Source: Massospora cicadina
Lineage: Eukaryota > Entomophthoromycota > Entomophthoromycetes > Entomophthorales > Entomophthoraceae
Direction of reading: 5' to 3'
NCBI GenBank assembly: GCA_022478985.1
Contig: JAKSZP010014455.1
Coordinates: 62,001-126,000, forward strand
DNA: 64,000 bases
Shown: positions 1 to 11,399 of the stretch, piece after piece
How positions within the stretch are numbered: the stretch's first letter is position 1
Layout: the number at the start of each line of letters is the position of its first letter
Program-made: the position numbers and the translations under genes
Notes under the pieces: generated by a model
Database searches by the model: none
What the model was told of the DNA's origin: nothing
What the model saw: the letters and a program-made list of their open reading frames with translations, nothing else

Positions 1-624
1 GCTCATTTGGCATCAAGCATAGGTCAAGTTGTGGAGAGAATGTAAGCTAAGATCATCCTCTTTTCACCTCTAGGGGCTTGTAGAGCACACTTATCTTTGG
101 CAATTAGTCTATATCCGGAAATCTTTGAAAAGAGGGTACAAGTATTAGTAAAAGATTCTAAAAATAAGCTTAAAATCCGTGAATATAACTTAAAAATATT
201 TTAAACAAGCTTCTATTATTTAAAAAATTTATGTGTGATGAGATTTTAATTGATCTTAGAGAATTAGCGTTTACTTATAAATGTACCAGAAGCTTATTAT
301 TTAACAATTTAGGCTGCAAGCAATAATGAATCTAACACTTCCTAGGTTCAGCTAAATGCATTAAAAACTGGAAGATTTGTTAATTTTTAGTTATCATAGT
401 TCTATGATATTTTAAGGGTTGGATCACAACCACCTTTAAAAGAAAAGCTCCTATTTTTTCAACATATAGGACCATACATAAAATTTGATGGTTTGCCACA
501 TCGCCTCTTATTAAATGAAGTCCCTGGGAAATCCCTAGTTACATGAAATACTTGACTATAAAAATGGGTGAACCTTTTGAGAGAGGTAGAGATAGTATTG
601 ACTGGAAGTATAGTATTTACATAG
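1..624. other. AT-rich intergenic sequence
   Basis: No open frame or recognisable element is seen here. The sequence is AT-rich and ends at the outer edge of the left LTR of element 1. A weak resemblance exists between about 70-110 and 7140-7180 (both contain a GAG/GGC-CTT-TAGAGC block), but it is too short and diverged to define a family. Confidence 0.5.
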
Positions 625-1089
625 TGTTAATTCTTGGCGTTTGAGCTTGATTCTGCCAAGTCAGTTTTGCACAGGGTATGAGATAATGAGCAACCAAATC
701 GTACAATATGAGGATTGCCAATTTATAATAATACTTAATAAGATATGTATGGAGCTATCGCCCTTATTTTGACCTTTATTTTAATATTAATCGCAGACTT
801 ATCTGCGCGCTCCCCTTTCTTGTAAAAAACCTCACTCCTTTTATCTTTCATCAGACTCTTTATACCTTGGATCCCAAGTAGGATGTGTCCTCATCTTGGT
901 ACTCTTTTATTCTGCTTCCCTTTTTGACTTACTCTTATTTGTATCAAGTCTTGGCATAAATCCTCTCAATGCACTAAATTCCTCATTTCAAAGCGCTTAA
1001 ATTACCAGACCAGTTTGATTCCAGCGGATTCCATTCATTCCACCATATTGACTTAGGGCTTATCATCCAGTCATATTGGAATCATGACA
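625..1089 (-). repeat. 3' LTR of element 1
   Basis: This is a direct-repeat partner of 6086-6547. On the minus strand it begins TGTCATGATT next to the polypurine tract and ends ...AACA at 625. The block with GCGCGCTCCCC and the TTTTATTCTGCTTCCC stretch are identical in both copies. Confidence 0.9.
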
Positions 1090-1115
1090 AACACCCTCCT
1101 TGACTGGATGATAAG
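1059..1115. repeat. Perfect 15-bp inverted repeat over the LTR/PPT junction
   Basis: CTTATCATCCAGTCA at 1059-1073 is the exact reverse complement of TGACTGGATGATAAG at 1101-1115, separated by 27 bp. The left arm lies inside the LTR. The right arm lies in the interior just beyond the polypurine tract, so a hairpin would present the LTR/PPT border in its loop. The right-hand LTR has the left arm only. Confidence 0.85.
1090..1101 (-). promoter_or_regulatory. Polypurine tract of element 1
   Basis: On the minus strand AAGGAGGGTGTT directly precedes the TG that opens the 3' LTR. This is the usual place for the plus-strand DNA primer of an LTR retrotransposon. Confidence 0.65.
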
Positions 1116-1149
1116 TTCTTACTGTTTGTATGCTCAAAGGAACTTAGCA

Positions 1150-2314
1150 TGGACTTTGTTTATAGCCTAACCCCAGCGGGTTCCTTAATTGTGTAGACTT
1201 CCATGCCAGTCTTCTTAATAATCTCAAATGGGCCGACCCAAATGTCAGATAGCTTATTTTTTCATACAAATCCATGCTGGTAATGGAATAAAATGTAATC
1301 CCCCACAGCAAACAACGGAATTCCACTCCAGCACTTCTGGTCAGCTGCCTGGTCACGGATTTTCTTTGCTAGACTGGTTGAGTAAGCTTCAGTTTGCAAC
1401 TTGATCAAAGTATCCATGAGTTGATTTAGATATCTCTGAGGATTCACCCCACCAGTGTCCTCTACACACAAATATAGCAAGGCAGGCAGAGCCGGATGGT
1501 GATAATACAGCAGTTGAAATGGGCTCTTATCAGTGGATGAATGATAGCTGATATCATATGAGAATACTGCCGTGGGTAGGAGGGCGCTCCATTCCAAGGG
1601 TCAATCATTTACCAATCTATGGAGGTTGATCACCAAAGTTCTGTTAACCCACTCCACCATTCTATTAGATTCCAGATGATATGGGGTGGCCAAAACCCCA
1701 CGGATCTCCATCAGCTCATTCAACTTTGGCAGAATATGTGAGGTGAAACTGGTTCTGTTATCTGTTAAAATGAATTGCGGGCAGCTGTGTTGCTGTATAA
1801 AACACTCCATGATGAATTTGGAAGTAGTAACCACGCTTAAATTGTTGATGGCCTTTGCCTCCACCCATCGAGTCAGATGATCTATGGTGATAATAATTTA
1901 TCAGAACTGATTGGTACTAGTTGGCAGAGGTCCTACTACATCAATAGAAACAGTATGCCAAGTGAACCGGAGTTTGACCAGTTGATATGTGGTTCTCTTA
2001 CAGAATGGTTTTTCTACTTGACACTGATGACAACAACTAATTGTTTCCAATATGTCATAATGCATGCTCTCCCAGTAGTATTGGGATTGCAACATCTCCA
2101 GTGTTTTCTACAACCCTCCATGGCCTACAGCCCGATGAGCATCCATAATTATTGCAGGTAAGCCTGAAGGCTTTGGGAAAATCAACGTCTGGTTGCCAAT
2201 CTGCTTATATAGTTCTCCTTCACATAGAAAGGTATCCACCCTAAGACCATCTAGTACCTTGATCACATGCGGCAGCTCATCCTGGTATTTATTTACCACC
2301 ATCTTCTCATACAT
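1150..2314 (-). pseudogene. Integrase region of element 1 pol
   Basis: The integrase inserts retrotransposon cDNA into the genome. Read on the minus strand it begins with the His-His-Cys-Cys zinc region (HRAVGHGGL near 2110-2130, CCHQCQ near 2030). The catalytic core follows, with SIDVVGPLP near 1920, LTDNRTSFTS near 1765 (canonical DNG changed to DNR) and the third acidic residue in MVEWVNRTL near 1645. It closes with a GPF/Y module (WVGPFEIIKK) at about 1195-1230. Stops near 1598, 1865 and 2096-2108 and several frameshifts break it. No chromodomain follows. The call rests on the order of these motifs and is firm; function is lost. Confidence 0.88.
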
Positions 2315-2389
2315 TATATTGGCTAGATCCGCTGTGATTGCAACTGTTGGCAGCCTCGAGAGACAATCTGCATTTTAATGTTTCACTCC

Positions 2390-2800
2390 CAATCAATGCA
2401 GAAATCTTGAAATCATATGCTTGTAGCTTCAATGCCCAACGTGAGAGCCGCTCATTTTGGTTTACGCAGATTCTTCAACCAACGCAAGGAAGCATGATCT
2501 GATATGACTTGGAATTGTACCCCATGCAGGTATACTCAAAATTGTTTATAAGTGTAAATTACCGCTAAACATTCTCACTCATTAATGGTGTAGTTCCATT
2601 CATGACAGTTCAGAATTCGACTACAGAAGGCAAAAGGATGCTCCACGCCATCATCGTCCTTCTGAGATAATACTGCCCCTATAGCCGAGAGCGAGGTTTC
2701 CATTTGCACTATAAATGGCTTGTTATAGTTGGGGTATTGCAAAATGAGTGCGCTTGCTAACATGGTACGCAATACATCAAAAGCGTTCTGGAATCATTCC
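2390..2800 (-). pseudogene. RNase H region of element 1 pol
   Basis: This is the RNase H domain that degrades the RNA template after first-strand synthesis. The minus strand reads KPFIVQMETSLSAIGAVLSQ around 2690-2750. The usual TDAS signature is altered to METS, so the first catalytic Asp is gone. It is followed by HPFAFCSRILNCHEWNYTINE around 2575-2640, which matches the conserved segment leading to the second acidic residue. The frame stops at 2575 and continues in another frame toward the integrase. Confidence 0.8.
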
Positions 2801-2939
2801 ATCCAATTGAAAGAGGCATTTTTATCTAATAGCTCAAAAAGTGGGGCCCCAATGCAGCTGAAATTGAGAATGAACCGTTGGTAATACCCAAACATTACCA
2901 GAAACACTTGAATGTCCCACTTATTCACTGGGCGAGTCA

Positions 2940-3680
2940 TCCTGCTTATCATTTCCACTTTAGCCAGCTGCATTTAAGCCCATGTGAATCCATGACAAAC
3001 CTGAGTATTCTAATTGCTCCTTAAAGAAATGGCACTTTCGAGGCTTAATTATTATATTAGCAGCAGCGAGGCACTGAAACATTTGCTCCAAGTGGTCTAG
3101 GTGCTCTGTAAATGTCCATGAAAACACATTGATGTCATCAAGGTAAACTAAAAAGCAGACAGCTTTAAATCACCTAAAATCGTATCCATGGCATGCTGGA
3201 ACATAGCTGGAGCATTACACAACCCTTGTGGCATGCACATCAGCTGGAACATAACTCTCAAGGTGATGATCGCACATTTCTCCCATTTCATTAATGGCAA
3301 TTTGATATGCCAATACCCCAAGATCAGATCCATGGCAAAAATAGTTTGCCCTGCCCAATTGGTCTAACGTATCATCAATCCATGGAAGAGGTAAGAATCC
3401 TTCTTTGTTACATTATTGAGTTTATGATAGTCAATAACCACTCAATTTGTGCCATCCTTCTTCTTTACAATTAGCACAGGCGACGCCCATGGACTATTTG
3501 ATGGCTCAAGCATTCCTTGCTCAATAAGTTTATCCACCTCATTGGAGACAACCTCTTCCACTGATTTTGAACGTCTAATGGATCATAAACAAATGGGAGG
3601 GTGATCCCCTATTTCTATCCGATGTACCACCCCTTGAGCGCACCCCAGGTCATGATCATTATCAGCAAAAATATCCTGAA
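2940..3680 (-). pseudogene. Reverse transcriptase region of element 1 pol
   Basis: Minus-strand motifs appear in family order: VDKLIEQGMLEPSNSPW, VLIVKKKDGTN, VIDYHKLN, then FAMDLILGYWHIKLP (motif A with its Asp), MPQGLCNAPAMFQ (motif B) and VYLDDINVFS (catalytic YLDD at 3134-3145, intact). A frameshift near 3148 separates motif B from the YLDD box, and a stop in place of an aromatic residue lies near 3450. The sequence is clearly homologous to the element 4 RT, which reads AMDLILGYWQINLP at the same place. Confidence 0.9.
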
Positions 3681-4177
3681 ACTTTTCAAATAAGGCCATA
3701 GACTTATCTTGTTGTTTCACTGATAATCCCGTGAGCGCTTCTCATGGTACTACAGTCAGTACACCAAATGAGGAGTGAGCTGGTAATCTGAGATCTTCTC
3801 ATAAGCCAATGTCATGAATATGACAAACTTCCCTGATAGGGACAAAGTGTAGGTAAGCCACCACTTGGTGAAGCCTGATTGTTATTGTCTCCTTTTGTAG
3901 GTTCGTGAGCAGCACCTTCACCTCACCATTCCCAGGAAACAATAATTTTGGAGCCACGTGTGGTTCAAGCCATGAGTGTTAATGAGGCGCCAGGATTTCA
4001 CCATAAAGCCCCTTAGGGACTTCAATTTTGAGCCCAGTCCCTATTATGCCCTGGTGTCCAGATGGTAAGCTTAAAGGGCGCGTTGCTTGAAGCGGGATTC
4101 CTTTATACTCATATATCTGGTTGGGGAGGATCTTGGTCCACCGACTCAGTCACTGGTAGTGAACAGGGATCACTCCA

Positions 4178-4909
4178 TCACTGTATGCTAGATTGATCTG
4201 ACCAGAGTGGACTGGATCCATTGGGATTCCACCAGAGGATTAATACTGGAATTTGTTCACCAAATATGGTAAGGGTTTCTTCCGCCATATCTATCACAAC
4301 GCCAAATTTCCTCATGAAAGCCACGCCAATTAACATATCATAGTGGTTATTTGGCAAAACCACCGCTGGAGCATACACCTGAACTGACCCAAATCGTATA
4401 GGCAACGCGCTATATGCTCCTTCTGGCACAGTGCTATGCGTTCCCGTGGTCCCATATACTACGCAATGGTCCACATCCAGTTTCAACATAAGTTTAGCCA
4501 CCAACCAAGTAAAGACTATGTTCACAGGTGCTCCCATATATATGATAGCGCGGATTTTCGTGTTTTGAATAAATATGTCGCAATAAGTACATTCTGAGTA
4601 AGAAGAATCATTGGTGTGTATTGCTTGTACAGTCAAGGGCTTTGTGCTACTCAAAAAAGAAGAAATGCCCTTGCCAAATTGAGGATACTCCCTAGCGATT
4701 TTCTTCACTAGAATGGCTATGGTAAACCCTACTAAAGGAGTGATGCTCAGTGAAGGATACGTTTTGCTATTGCCAGTCTGTTCTAGGATCTGCCACGCAT
4801 ATGGCTTCTGCACATCTTGGCAAAGCTCAGCCAGATGGGGTGAGCCTTTACTCATGGAAGCAGAAGCAGGGGTATCCAATGAAAGCTGCTGGTATAACAC
4901 ATCATCCAA
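4178..4909 (-). pseudogene. Aspartic protease region of element 1
   Basis: This is an open stretch of 243 codons. Around residues 125-135 it reads AIIYMGAPVNIVF where retropepsins carry DTGA or DSGA, so the catalytic Asp and the following Thr/Ser are replaced by Tyr-Met. Downstream, YDMLIGVAFMRKFGVVID corresponds to the conserved 'iLG.dfl' segment of retroviral-type proteases, and LTIFGEQIP follows. The length without stops is unusual for this decayed element. It lies between gag and RT, as expected for gag-PR-RT order. Confidence 0.82.
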
Positions 4910-5057
4910 TTGAGGGCTAATTTCTACCCAAAAGGATGTTTGGGGATTGTTGGGGACAAGTGATATGGACTTAGCGGAGCTAGAGCATCCTGTCTCTACT
5001 CCACTCGAGCTTTTCCCTGCTCAATTATCCTAGTTGGTATTGCATACACATGTGGTT

Positions 5058-5950
5058 GACTAGGTCAATTGGCTGCATAATGCCCTCTTTGTCCACACTG
5101 GAATCAAGTGTTCACAAAAGGTGCGCGTCTATAGTTTGGGGCGGAAGACCCAGGCCAATAATTGTTGGTAAGGTTCCAAGGTCGCGGACAAACTGGGGAA
5201 GCATACCTGGGCCAGAAAGGGTATAGACTCATATGAGGGACAAATATGTTCCAGCAGCTGATAGCCCAGTCGCTGTGGCCTATACTCTGCAAGGGTTGGA
5301 GCGGGAGCAACAGCAAATTTTTGGGCTACATTGGGGGCGCTGTTTGTGGTGTAGAGCCGCCATAAAGCATTCACGATCTGAATAAGTCCAGTATCCCTAT
5401 CCAACACATGAGATATAGCGTTATATATTTCCCAATATGGTTTGACAGCTGCCTTCATCGCTATACTTACATCTTCAGTGGTTAAGATATTGGCCCCAAG
5501 CAGAACGTGTGCTTCCGCCAAAAACCACTTAGCAAGGTCTTACAGAGTTTTGATTTGGTCAAGCTGTATAATCATAAAGTTGACTTTTTGTTGACACATC
5601 CTGTTAGTGCCCCCAAACAGCTGGATGATAATCGCTTTTACTTGTGCATAAGATACTGAGCTGTTGGGAAGATAGCTGGTCACCTGGTCAGCGCTTTCCA
5701 CATCAAAAATGAACAGCAACACTTTTGCTTTTTGTTTATCTGTAGCTCCTTCCACAGAGAATTTAAATCACTTAAAGTAACCATGTAGGTTCCCGTCACA
5801 ACTGAAAGGAGGTAATTTCTCAATACGAATGAATTTGCTTTGCTCTGCAAACTGTTTGTTGATCAACTGTTGCAGCATTTCATATTGTTGTTGCAATTTC
5901 TGGTGGACTCCCTTTCTTTGTTCAGTTGCTTTTCCACAGTTCATATTCAT
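5058..5950 (-). pseudogene. gag remnant of element 1
   Basis: Gag forms the virus-like particle that packages the RNA. Three consecutive open pieces lie at 5768-5950, 5540-5755 and 5129-5521, separated by a shift and stops. The first is rich in Gln/Glu and likely helical (QQQYEMLQQLINKQF), followed by a region with FIRIEKLPPFSCDGNLHGYFK. A CCHC zinc-knuckle remnant sits at 5058-5100: FQCGQRGHYAAN with TGA codons where the first and last Cys should be. Element 4 has the intact counterpart. Start chosen at the Met at 5950, about 115 bp downstream of the primer-binding site. Confidence 0.8.
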
Positions 5951-6066
5951 AAAAGAACTTCTTCAATTATATACTGTAAACAGGGCTGCTGTTGGAATGG
6001 AGGAGGACTCCTCATTGTAGAGTAATAGGCTTTCTGGTTGTTTTCAACTATAGTTGCTTAGTGGGC

Positions 6067-6084
6067 CCCCTGTAGTGAGCACCA
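6067..6084 (-). promoter_or_regulatory. Primer-binding site of element 1
   Basis: Immediately inside the 5' LTR the minus strand reads TGGTGCTCACTACAGGGG. It begins with the TGG that pairs with a tRNA CCA end. The identical 18-mer lies just inside the 5' LTR of element 4 (44917-44934), which supports the call. I cannot assign the tRNA from memory. Confidence 0.85.
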
Positions 6085-6085
6085 C

Positions 6086-6547
6086 TGTTAATTCTCAGCG
6101 TTTGAGCTCGATTCTGCTGAGTCAGTTTTGCACAGGGTATGAGACAATGAGCAACCAAATCGTACAATATGAGGATTGTCAATTTATAATAATACTTAAT
6201 AAGAGATGTATGGAGCTATCGCCCCTTTTTTGAAACTTATTTTAATATTAATCGCAGACTTATCTGCGCGCTCCCCTTTCTTGTAAAAAACCTCACTACT
6301 TTTATCTTTCATCAGACTCTTTATACCTCAGATCCTCTGCTGGATGTGTCCTCAGCTTGGTACTCTTTTATTCTGCTTCCCTTTTTGACTTACTCTTATT
6401 TGTATCAAATCTTAGCATAAATCCTCTCAATTCACTAAATGCCTCATTTTGAAGCGCTTAAATTACCAGACCAGTTTGATTCCAGCGGATTCCATTACTT
6501 CCACCATATTGACTTAGGGCTTATCATCCAGTCATATTAGAATTGCA
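6086..6547 (-). repeat. 5' LTR of element 1
   Basis: This is the partner of 625-1089 and the transcriptional start side of the minus-strand element. It ends ...AACA at 6086 next to the primer-binding site and begins TGCAATTC at 6547. The outer end is set by where similarity to the other LTR stops. Confidence 0.9.
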
Positions 6548-7611
6548 AAAAATTGTGTGTTTACAGTTCATATTTTTTTCTTGTAATGTGAAAGAGCTCA
6601 AATACCATCAGTTCAGATAATGTCAAACATCCTCTCTCCACACCATAAGAGGACAGCTAAACTAATGAGGATAGTAATAAAGAAGCAAAGCTTAGGATAA
6701 TGTCATACTACATTTATAGTCTAAAAGAAGTCACAAAACTTTGAAGTATGAATTTAAATATTTAAGATGGTTGCTCTTCTGAAAATCTGTTTAACAAATG
6801 AGATATATTCCTAGATTCTGGAAAGTACTACCAATCCATTTGAGAAATAGGGAAATGTACTCAGATTCTTGCTCAGACAATGGAAAGTTGTATAATCCCT
6901 TGGCGATGTGCAATAGAGCCATTATTTCTCAGTCAATCCTCAAGTCACTAAGTGGGGGAACCTAAACCATTCAAGCAGTTGGCTTCACAGTTGAGGCACA
7001 GTATCAGGTCAAGGTGTGGTGGGCAGTAATAACCCCAAAATAATTCCTGTCACCTATGTGATCAAGGAGCATGCTATGCTGGCAGATCAGTTGATTTCCA
7101 GAATCAGGTTAAGAGTAAGGGAGAAAATTCTCAGACTGTTCTATTGTACCTGTGAGGCCTTATAGAGCGCATGACTCTTTGAAGAATCATTAAAACCTTG
7201 CATTATTTACCGTCATTTTCCAGATAAGTTTCAGAAATTTATAATAAAATTAAAAGATTAATTTTTAAGCTATAAAATATAGATATATATAAGCAAAATG
7301 GCGTTATAAATAGAGTAATAATTGGGATAAAATTTTAAATTAAGGTCACTGGGATACCAGCCCCATTCTTAGACAATCACAAAGGTTAAAAATTGATATT
7401 TTGGCACACAAGCCTAGTCTATATCAACTCTCATAGGCTTTAATAGTGAGAAAATCTCAAGATTTTGTTAATATAAAACTGTTAAAGAACCCATTTATAG
7501 AAAATAAAGTTACAATCATTGATAAAGCAAATTTCATCAATAATCTAGACAGGGAATTTATTACATAATGATGGTTCAGTAATATCTAGACATAAAAAAA
7601 GTATTTGATAC

Positions 7612-7728
7612 TGGTTGACCTTGGGACAAATATACTACACCAAGAAATTTTCCAACCAGTACAGGTTTTGAACTTGTAATGAATAAAACCTACACTAGGG
7701 TGGAAGCAGGAATTACCCTGCCAGGCCA
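7612..7728 (+). repeat. SINE-like dispersed repeat, copy 1
   Basis: TTGACCTTGGGACAAATATA through to ACCCTGCCAGG recurs at 40133-40246 on the same strand and at 41787-41960 on the opposite strand. Each copy holds a GGTTTGAAC/GGTTTTGAAC core flanked by complementary bases (ACAGG...CTTGT), resembling a tRNA T-arm or pol III B box. A convincing A box was not found, so a tRNA-derived SINE is only a possibility. Confidence 0.6.
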
Positions 7729-7849
7729 ATTACCCTAATTTTCCTTTTTAATATAAAAAAATTGTATATTTAAGACATAAGAATTAAAAATGTTTTTAAT
7801 GGAAATTGGTATATATGTTATGGCTGAGCAAATTATTATTCAGTTGATA

Positions 7850-8090
7850 CAATAATTTAAATGGGTTTTCCAAGTGGATGGTGTTCATTTAAATGATTTT
7901 CAAGTTAGCAATTTTAGTGAGTAGTAAATAATTAGCTGAATTAATAATTGAAAGTGATTTTCCATGTGGTGGGTTTTTAATTGATCAATAGGTCAATTGA
8001 TTTTGGTGTACACGGTTAGTAGTTTTTGGTTTATTCAATAGGCTTGATTGCTCTTAAAATTATTGATGACCATCTACAAATTTCATACAA
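7850..8090 (+). repeat. AT-rich dispersed repeat, copy 1
   Basis: The segment ending in AATAGGCTTGATTGCTCT and ATTGATGACCATCTAC resembles the end of 56930-57245. Internally it is made of imperfect GATTxAATxGGTTTTxGGT units, as at 39740-39965. Confidence 0.5.
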
Positions 8091-8422
8091 TGATATATAT
8101 GATATTGCCTGTTAATTGTAAACTTATCTTGAATAAAAAATATTATCTGTCATTATAACCCATAAAAATGATAGTAAATTGGGCTATAAACATGACAAAA
8201 ACTAAAGATAATTGATCAAAATTACTGCCTTTCAATGACTTAATTGAATTTGATCTCGTTGCATCATGCTTTTAAAAGTATGGAATTATGCTTTTAAAAA
8301 TTTTAAACACTAGTGAAACTGGATAGATCAATTAAATTTTAGATCTAATATTATATTAAATACTGGGTGCATTACTAATCTCATAAGAATCCATAGCTCT
8401 CTACTAGAAGAGTAAATCCAGA

Positions 8423-9799
8423 TGACCAGCCCCTACATCTGGATATAGAAAAATTCTTATGGGAGTAGAAAGGGGATCGAGACCTCATTAAATTTCTCTT
8501 TATGATCAGTTACTTAGCTCATTTAGTAGATTATCGGTGGGTTACTTCACTGGCTCAAAATTAACCTCTCTCTGCCCCTCATTCGCTCTTCTAATTTGTA
8601 GTAATTGTTAAAAGGGGTGTCCAGAGAGGTGGATCAGTGCAGGGTCCTCCTTAAGAACCCTCAGGATCACCCCAAGGGTGGCCTGTCCACTAATGATTCC
8701 AAAGAAATCACCTCACCTCACCCAAAACCCTAAATGTGCCAAACCTTCCTAATAAGTCATATTGGGTTTTTATTAATGATTCACATCATAGATTAGTCCC
8801 ACGGAACACAAAATTTATTGATAGAAATTCACATGATTTTTAATATTGTGATTTTAGGTCTCAGAGGAACTGGTATCGGCAAATCAACTTCCCAGTAGGA
8901 TTTGTTAAAGTTTAGCAATATTCCACTTGAGCTCTCATCAATTTGGCATACAGTCAGCAAAAACATCTATTACGCCATCTGAGACCTATAATATATATTA
9001 CTCCAACTCTATTGCAAGAAGCCTATGATGATATTTAGAGTGTCCTAGAGGCTCTGTCATCAAAACCCCAATCACCTTTCAATTTTGCCAATTAGGCAAC
9101 CACCTTCCTTAGGGTAGGTTGCCAGTTTATTCTTTAGCTTTTTTACTATAAATTTACTTATTTAACAACCATTTTATGTTGAAACCTTTGTCATATAATA
9201 CACCTCTATGCCATCTCGCTGATTTTTCCAAAACTCTCTGGCGATGCAAGCCATGCACAGAATATTTTTGGAATTTGCTAAGCGTACGTCCTAATCTGTG
9301 GATCCATCTTTGTTCCCCACCCTCCGCGAGATAATGGATTACTACCTCCTTATTAAAAAAGCCGATCCATTGAGTATGTTGCTGAGGTACTATTCATCTT
9401 TTACTAACTAGATCTGCCCCATTTTGGGTGTGGTCTGTACCATTTTGGTCGCAACCTGTATTGCAATAAATCTTAAGATGATCTTCCTTATTTTAAACAT
9501 AATATCAAACAGCCAAGACACTTGGTGAGTTGTCAACCTCCTTGCCTCTCCCACCCTTGGGGTTGCCCCAGTAAGACCTGTGATTGCCCCTACTGAAGCT
9601 TTCCATCTTGTTGTAGGGGCCTTTCAGTAAGTTGATTGACAAATTATCTGACAAATAATCCTTTTAAAGTTCCTCCTTATAATCACTCGAGCATCTGAGC
9701 CTCTTTAATCTGTACCATCAACTGTTACTGTCAAACCCCCTTAAGATGGACAGTCTTCTTTAATTAGCTGCACACCATGCATAATAAACTGGCTAACAT
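8423..9799 (+). repeat. 5' LTR of element 2
   Basis: It begins TGACCAGCCCCTACATCTGG, paired with TGAACTGCCCCTACATCTGG at 13478. Matching blocks continue throughout, for example AAGGGTGGCCTG near 8675/13732 and AGGTTGCCAGTTTATTCTTT near 9116/14168. It closes near ...GGCTAACA, after which TGGTTCGCTCCACCC (9803-9817) could serve as primer-binding site. Confidence 0.8.
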
Positions 9800-10019
9800 C
9801 AATGGTTCGCTCCACCCTTCCCTATGGGTTGGGTCAGGCATTCATCTACCAAATTGTCAATAATCCTCACCTAAATTTAGCCTGTCATTCAATTTCCTTT
9901 TTTGTAAACCGTGTTGGTTCACTTTGGATCCTACCTGGTCATCTCATCAGGGCTTGTCAGTTAGCAAGAGGACACTTATCACCTTAGCTCCTTCTTCCAC
10001 AGCTTTTTCACTTTCAGCT

Positions 10020-10400
10020 TCCAACTATGAGGATAAGATTTACTTCTCCTTTACTATTACCTTCTGTTCAGGGACAAGAAAACTCACTGTGCAGGCGCGC
10101 CTGGATATAGGGGCAGCAGGCAATTTTATAGACCTCAGAATCGCACAAGCATTTGATCTGGACACTGTGGTCAAACCTCAAATCATGTGTACATCCTCTC
10201 AAACTATGAAGTATCTTGCTTTGTATCAACCAGAACAATTCTTTGTGCATGGTTTCTGATTTTTGCGATCATCTATAAGCTGTTTTAAAATTAATATACT
10301 AATTCATCCTTATAATAGGTTGGTGGCGTCAGCAACAAGTTTCTATTAAGCTGGGTATTTAGCACCTCTCCTTCACCAATAAAGAGTCAGTGGGGAATTC
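10020..10400 (+). pseudogene. Aspartic protease region of element 2
   Basis: The frame at 9924-10259 includes VQARLDIGAAGNFIDLRIAQAF, where the retropepsin signature is LDTGA or LDSGA. The Asp is kept and the next residue is Ile. Downstream, after a frameshift, a Trp-rich stretch around 10318-10345 (GWWRQQQVSI) matches the segment that follows the protease in the related elements C (GVGWWRRQQ) and 3 (VSWWKRQQ). No gag-like sequence precedes it. Confidence 0.75.
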
Positions 10401-10639
10401 CATTGGTTAATACTCTTCCTCTTGATACCTCTTTGAGCTCAATCCTACTTCCTTCTCTTAATTCTTCATATCTTTCTCTGGACTTACCATCCTTCCTCTA
10501 CCCATACAAAAAAGTATTTAACATAGGCTTAGCTACTAGGATTCACCTCATTCAGATTATGATTTAGACTTTTAAATGACAGTACATCTTATCAAGATAA
10601 TTATCCATATACCCTCACACTTATACATTGGGCAAATCT

Positions 10640-11330
10640 TTAAATTAATGATTGGATGACATGCTGGCAAAAGTTTGGATTGTGAAGAAGTACACTCCAA
10701 TCGCTTTCCTCATTGTCTTCGCGCAGAAAGGAGATGGATTCCTGCGGCCATGTGTTGATTGTAGGCATGCCAATAATATGATAGTTCTGGACACCTATCC
10801 TCTCTCTTTGGAACAATTAATAGATCAGTAAATTGCAAAGTTGCGAGATTTATCTAAGCTTGATTTGACAAATTCCTTCAATCAAGTAAGAGTCAAGGAG
10901 GGACGAAAGTGACTCACTGCCATATGCACAAAATGGGGAATTTTCAGTTTAAAGTAATGCCATTTGGGTTGAAGAACGCGCCTGAAACTTTGTATTGCCT
11001 CAAAGATGATGTCCTCAGTAATTTCAATTTTCTTGCGCAGTTGCCTACTTTAATGTGATCTCAATTCATTCGCCCACTCATGAGCAACGTATCAAGGATC
11101 TGTAAGCAGTCATGACAGATAGCCATAAGGCTGGGCTCTTTGTGAAACCCTCTAAATGTGACTCTTTCTTGAGGAGGTGACCTTCTAAGGGAATCTAGTT
11201 CTAAGGATGGGTATGCAGTATCCTACGAGAGTTAGAAGCCATTCATACCTGGCCAACCCCACCAAAGAAAAAAACTCCAGAGCTTCCTGGGGATTTATAT
11301 TTTTCTCAAGATTTTCTCTCGCTTTTGCTA
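10640..11330 (+). pseudogene. Reverse transcriptase region of element 2
   Basis: Pieces in order read FLRPCVDCRHANNMIV, TYPLSLEQLIDQ, LSKLDLTNSFNQVRV (motif A, Asp kept), MPFGLKNAPETL (motif B) and AYFNVISIHSPTHEQR. The last corresponds to the catalytic YxDD box but reads YFNV (about 11043-11054), so both catalytic Asp residues are lost. At least two stops and three frameshifts lie inside. It is homologous to RTs of elements C and 3. Confidence 0.85.
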
Positions 11331-11399
11331 AACTATCAGCTCCTCTTCATTCACTAACTGAAAAGAACACACCCTTAAAATAAGAACTGAGTGCTAACT

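Larger units (their letters stand above)
625..6547 (-). mobile_element. Ty3/gypsy LTR retrotransposon, element 1 (degenerate)
   Basis: Two direct repeats of about 460 bp bracket an interior with gag, aspartic protease, reverse transcriptase, RNase H and integrase in that order on the minus strand. That order defines the Ty3/gypsy (Metaviridae) group. The LTRs differ at roughly 30 of 455 positions by eye (about 93% identical), so it is not recent. The integrase ends in a GPF module about 60 bp from the 3' LTR, leaving no space for a chromodomain. No clean target-site duplication is visible: catag lies on the left and aaaaa on the right. Coding frames carry many stops and shifts. It shares its primer-binding site and protein motifs with element 4, so the two belong to one lineage. 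Confidence 0.93.
6548..8422. other. AT-rich spacer with dispersed repeats, no gene
   Basis: No open frame of note lies between element 1 and element 2. The stretch holds one copy of the SINE-like repeat (7612-7728) and one copy of an AT-rich repeat (7850-8090). The rest shows nothing recognisable. Confidence 0.5.

Noticed and set aside
5058..5100. TGA codons at two Cys positions of the element 1 zinc knuckle (and one in the element 4 integrase), hinting at UGA read as Cys
   Set aside because: Other TGA codons in the window stand for Arg (CGA to TGA), and intact knuckles elsewhere use TGC/TGT. Decay explains them better than a changed genetic code.
625..6547. Target-site duplication for element 1
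   Set aside because: The five bases outside the LTRs (CATAG and AAAAA) do not agree under any border I tried.
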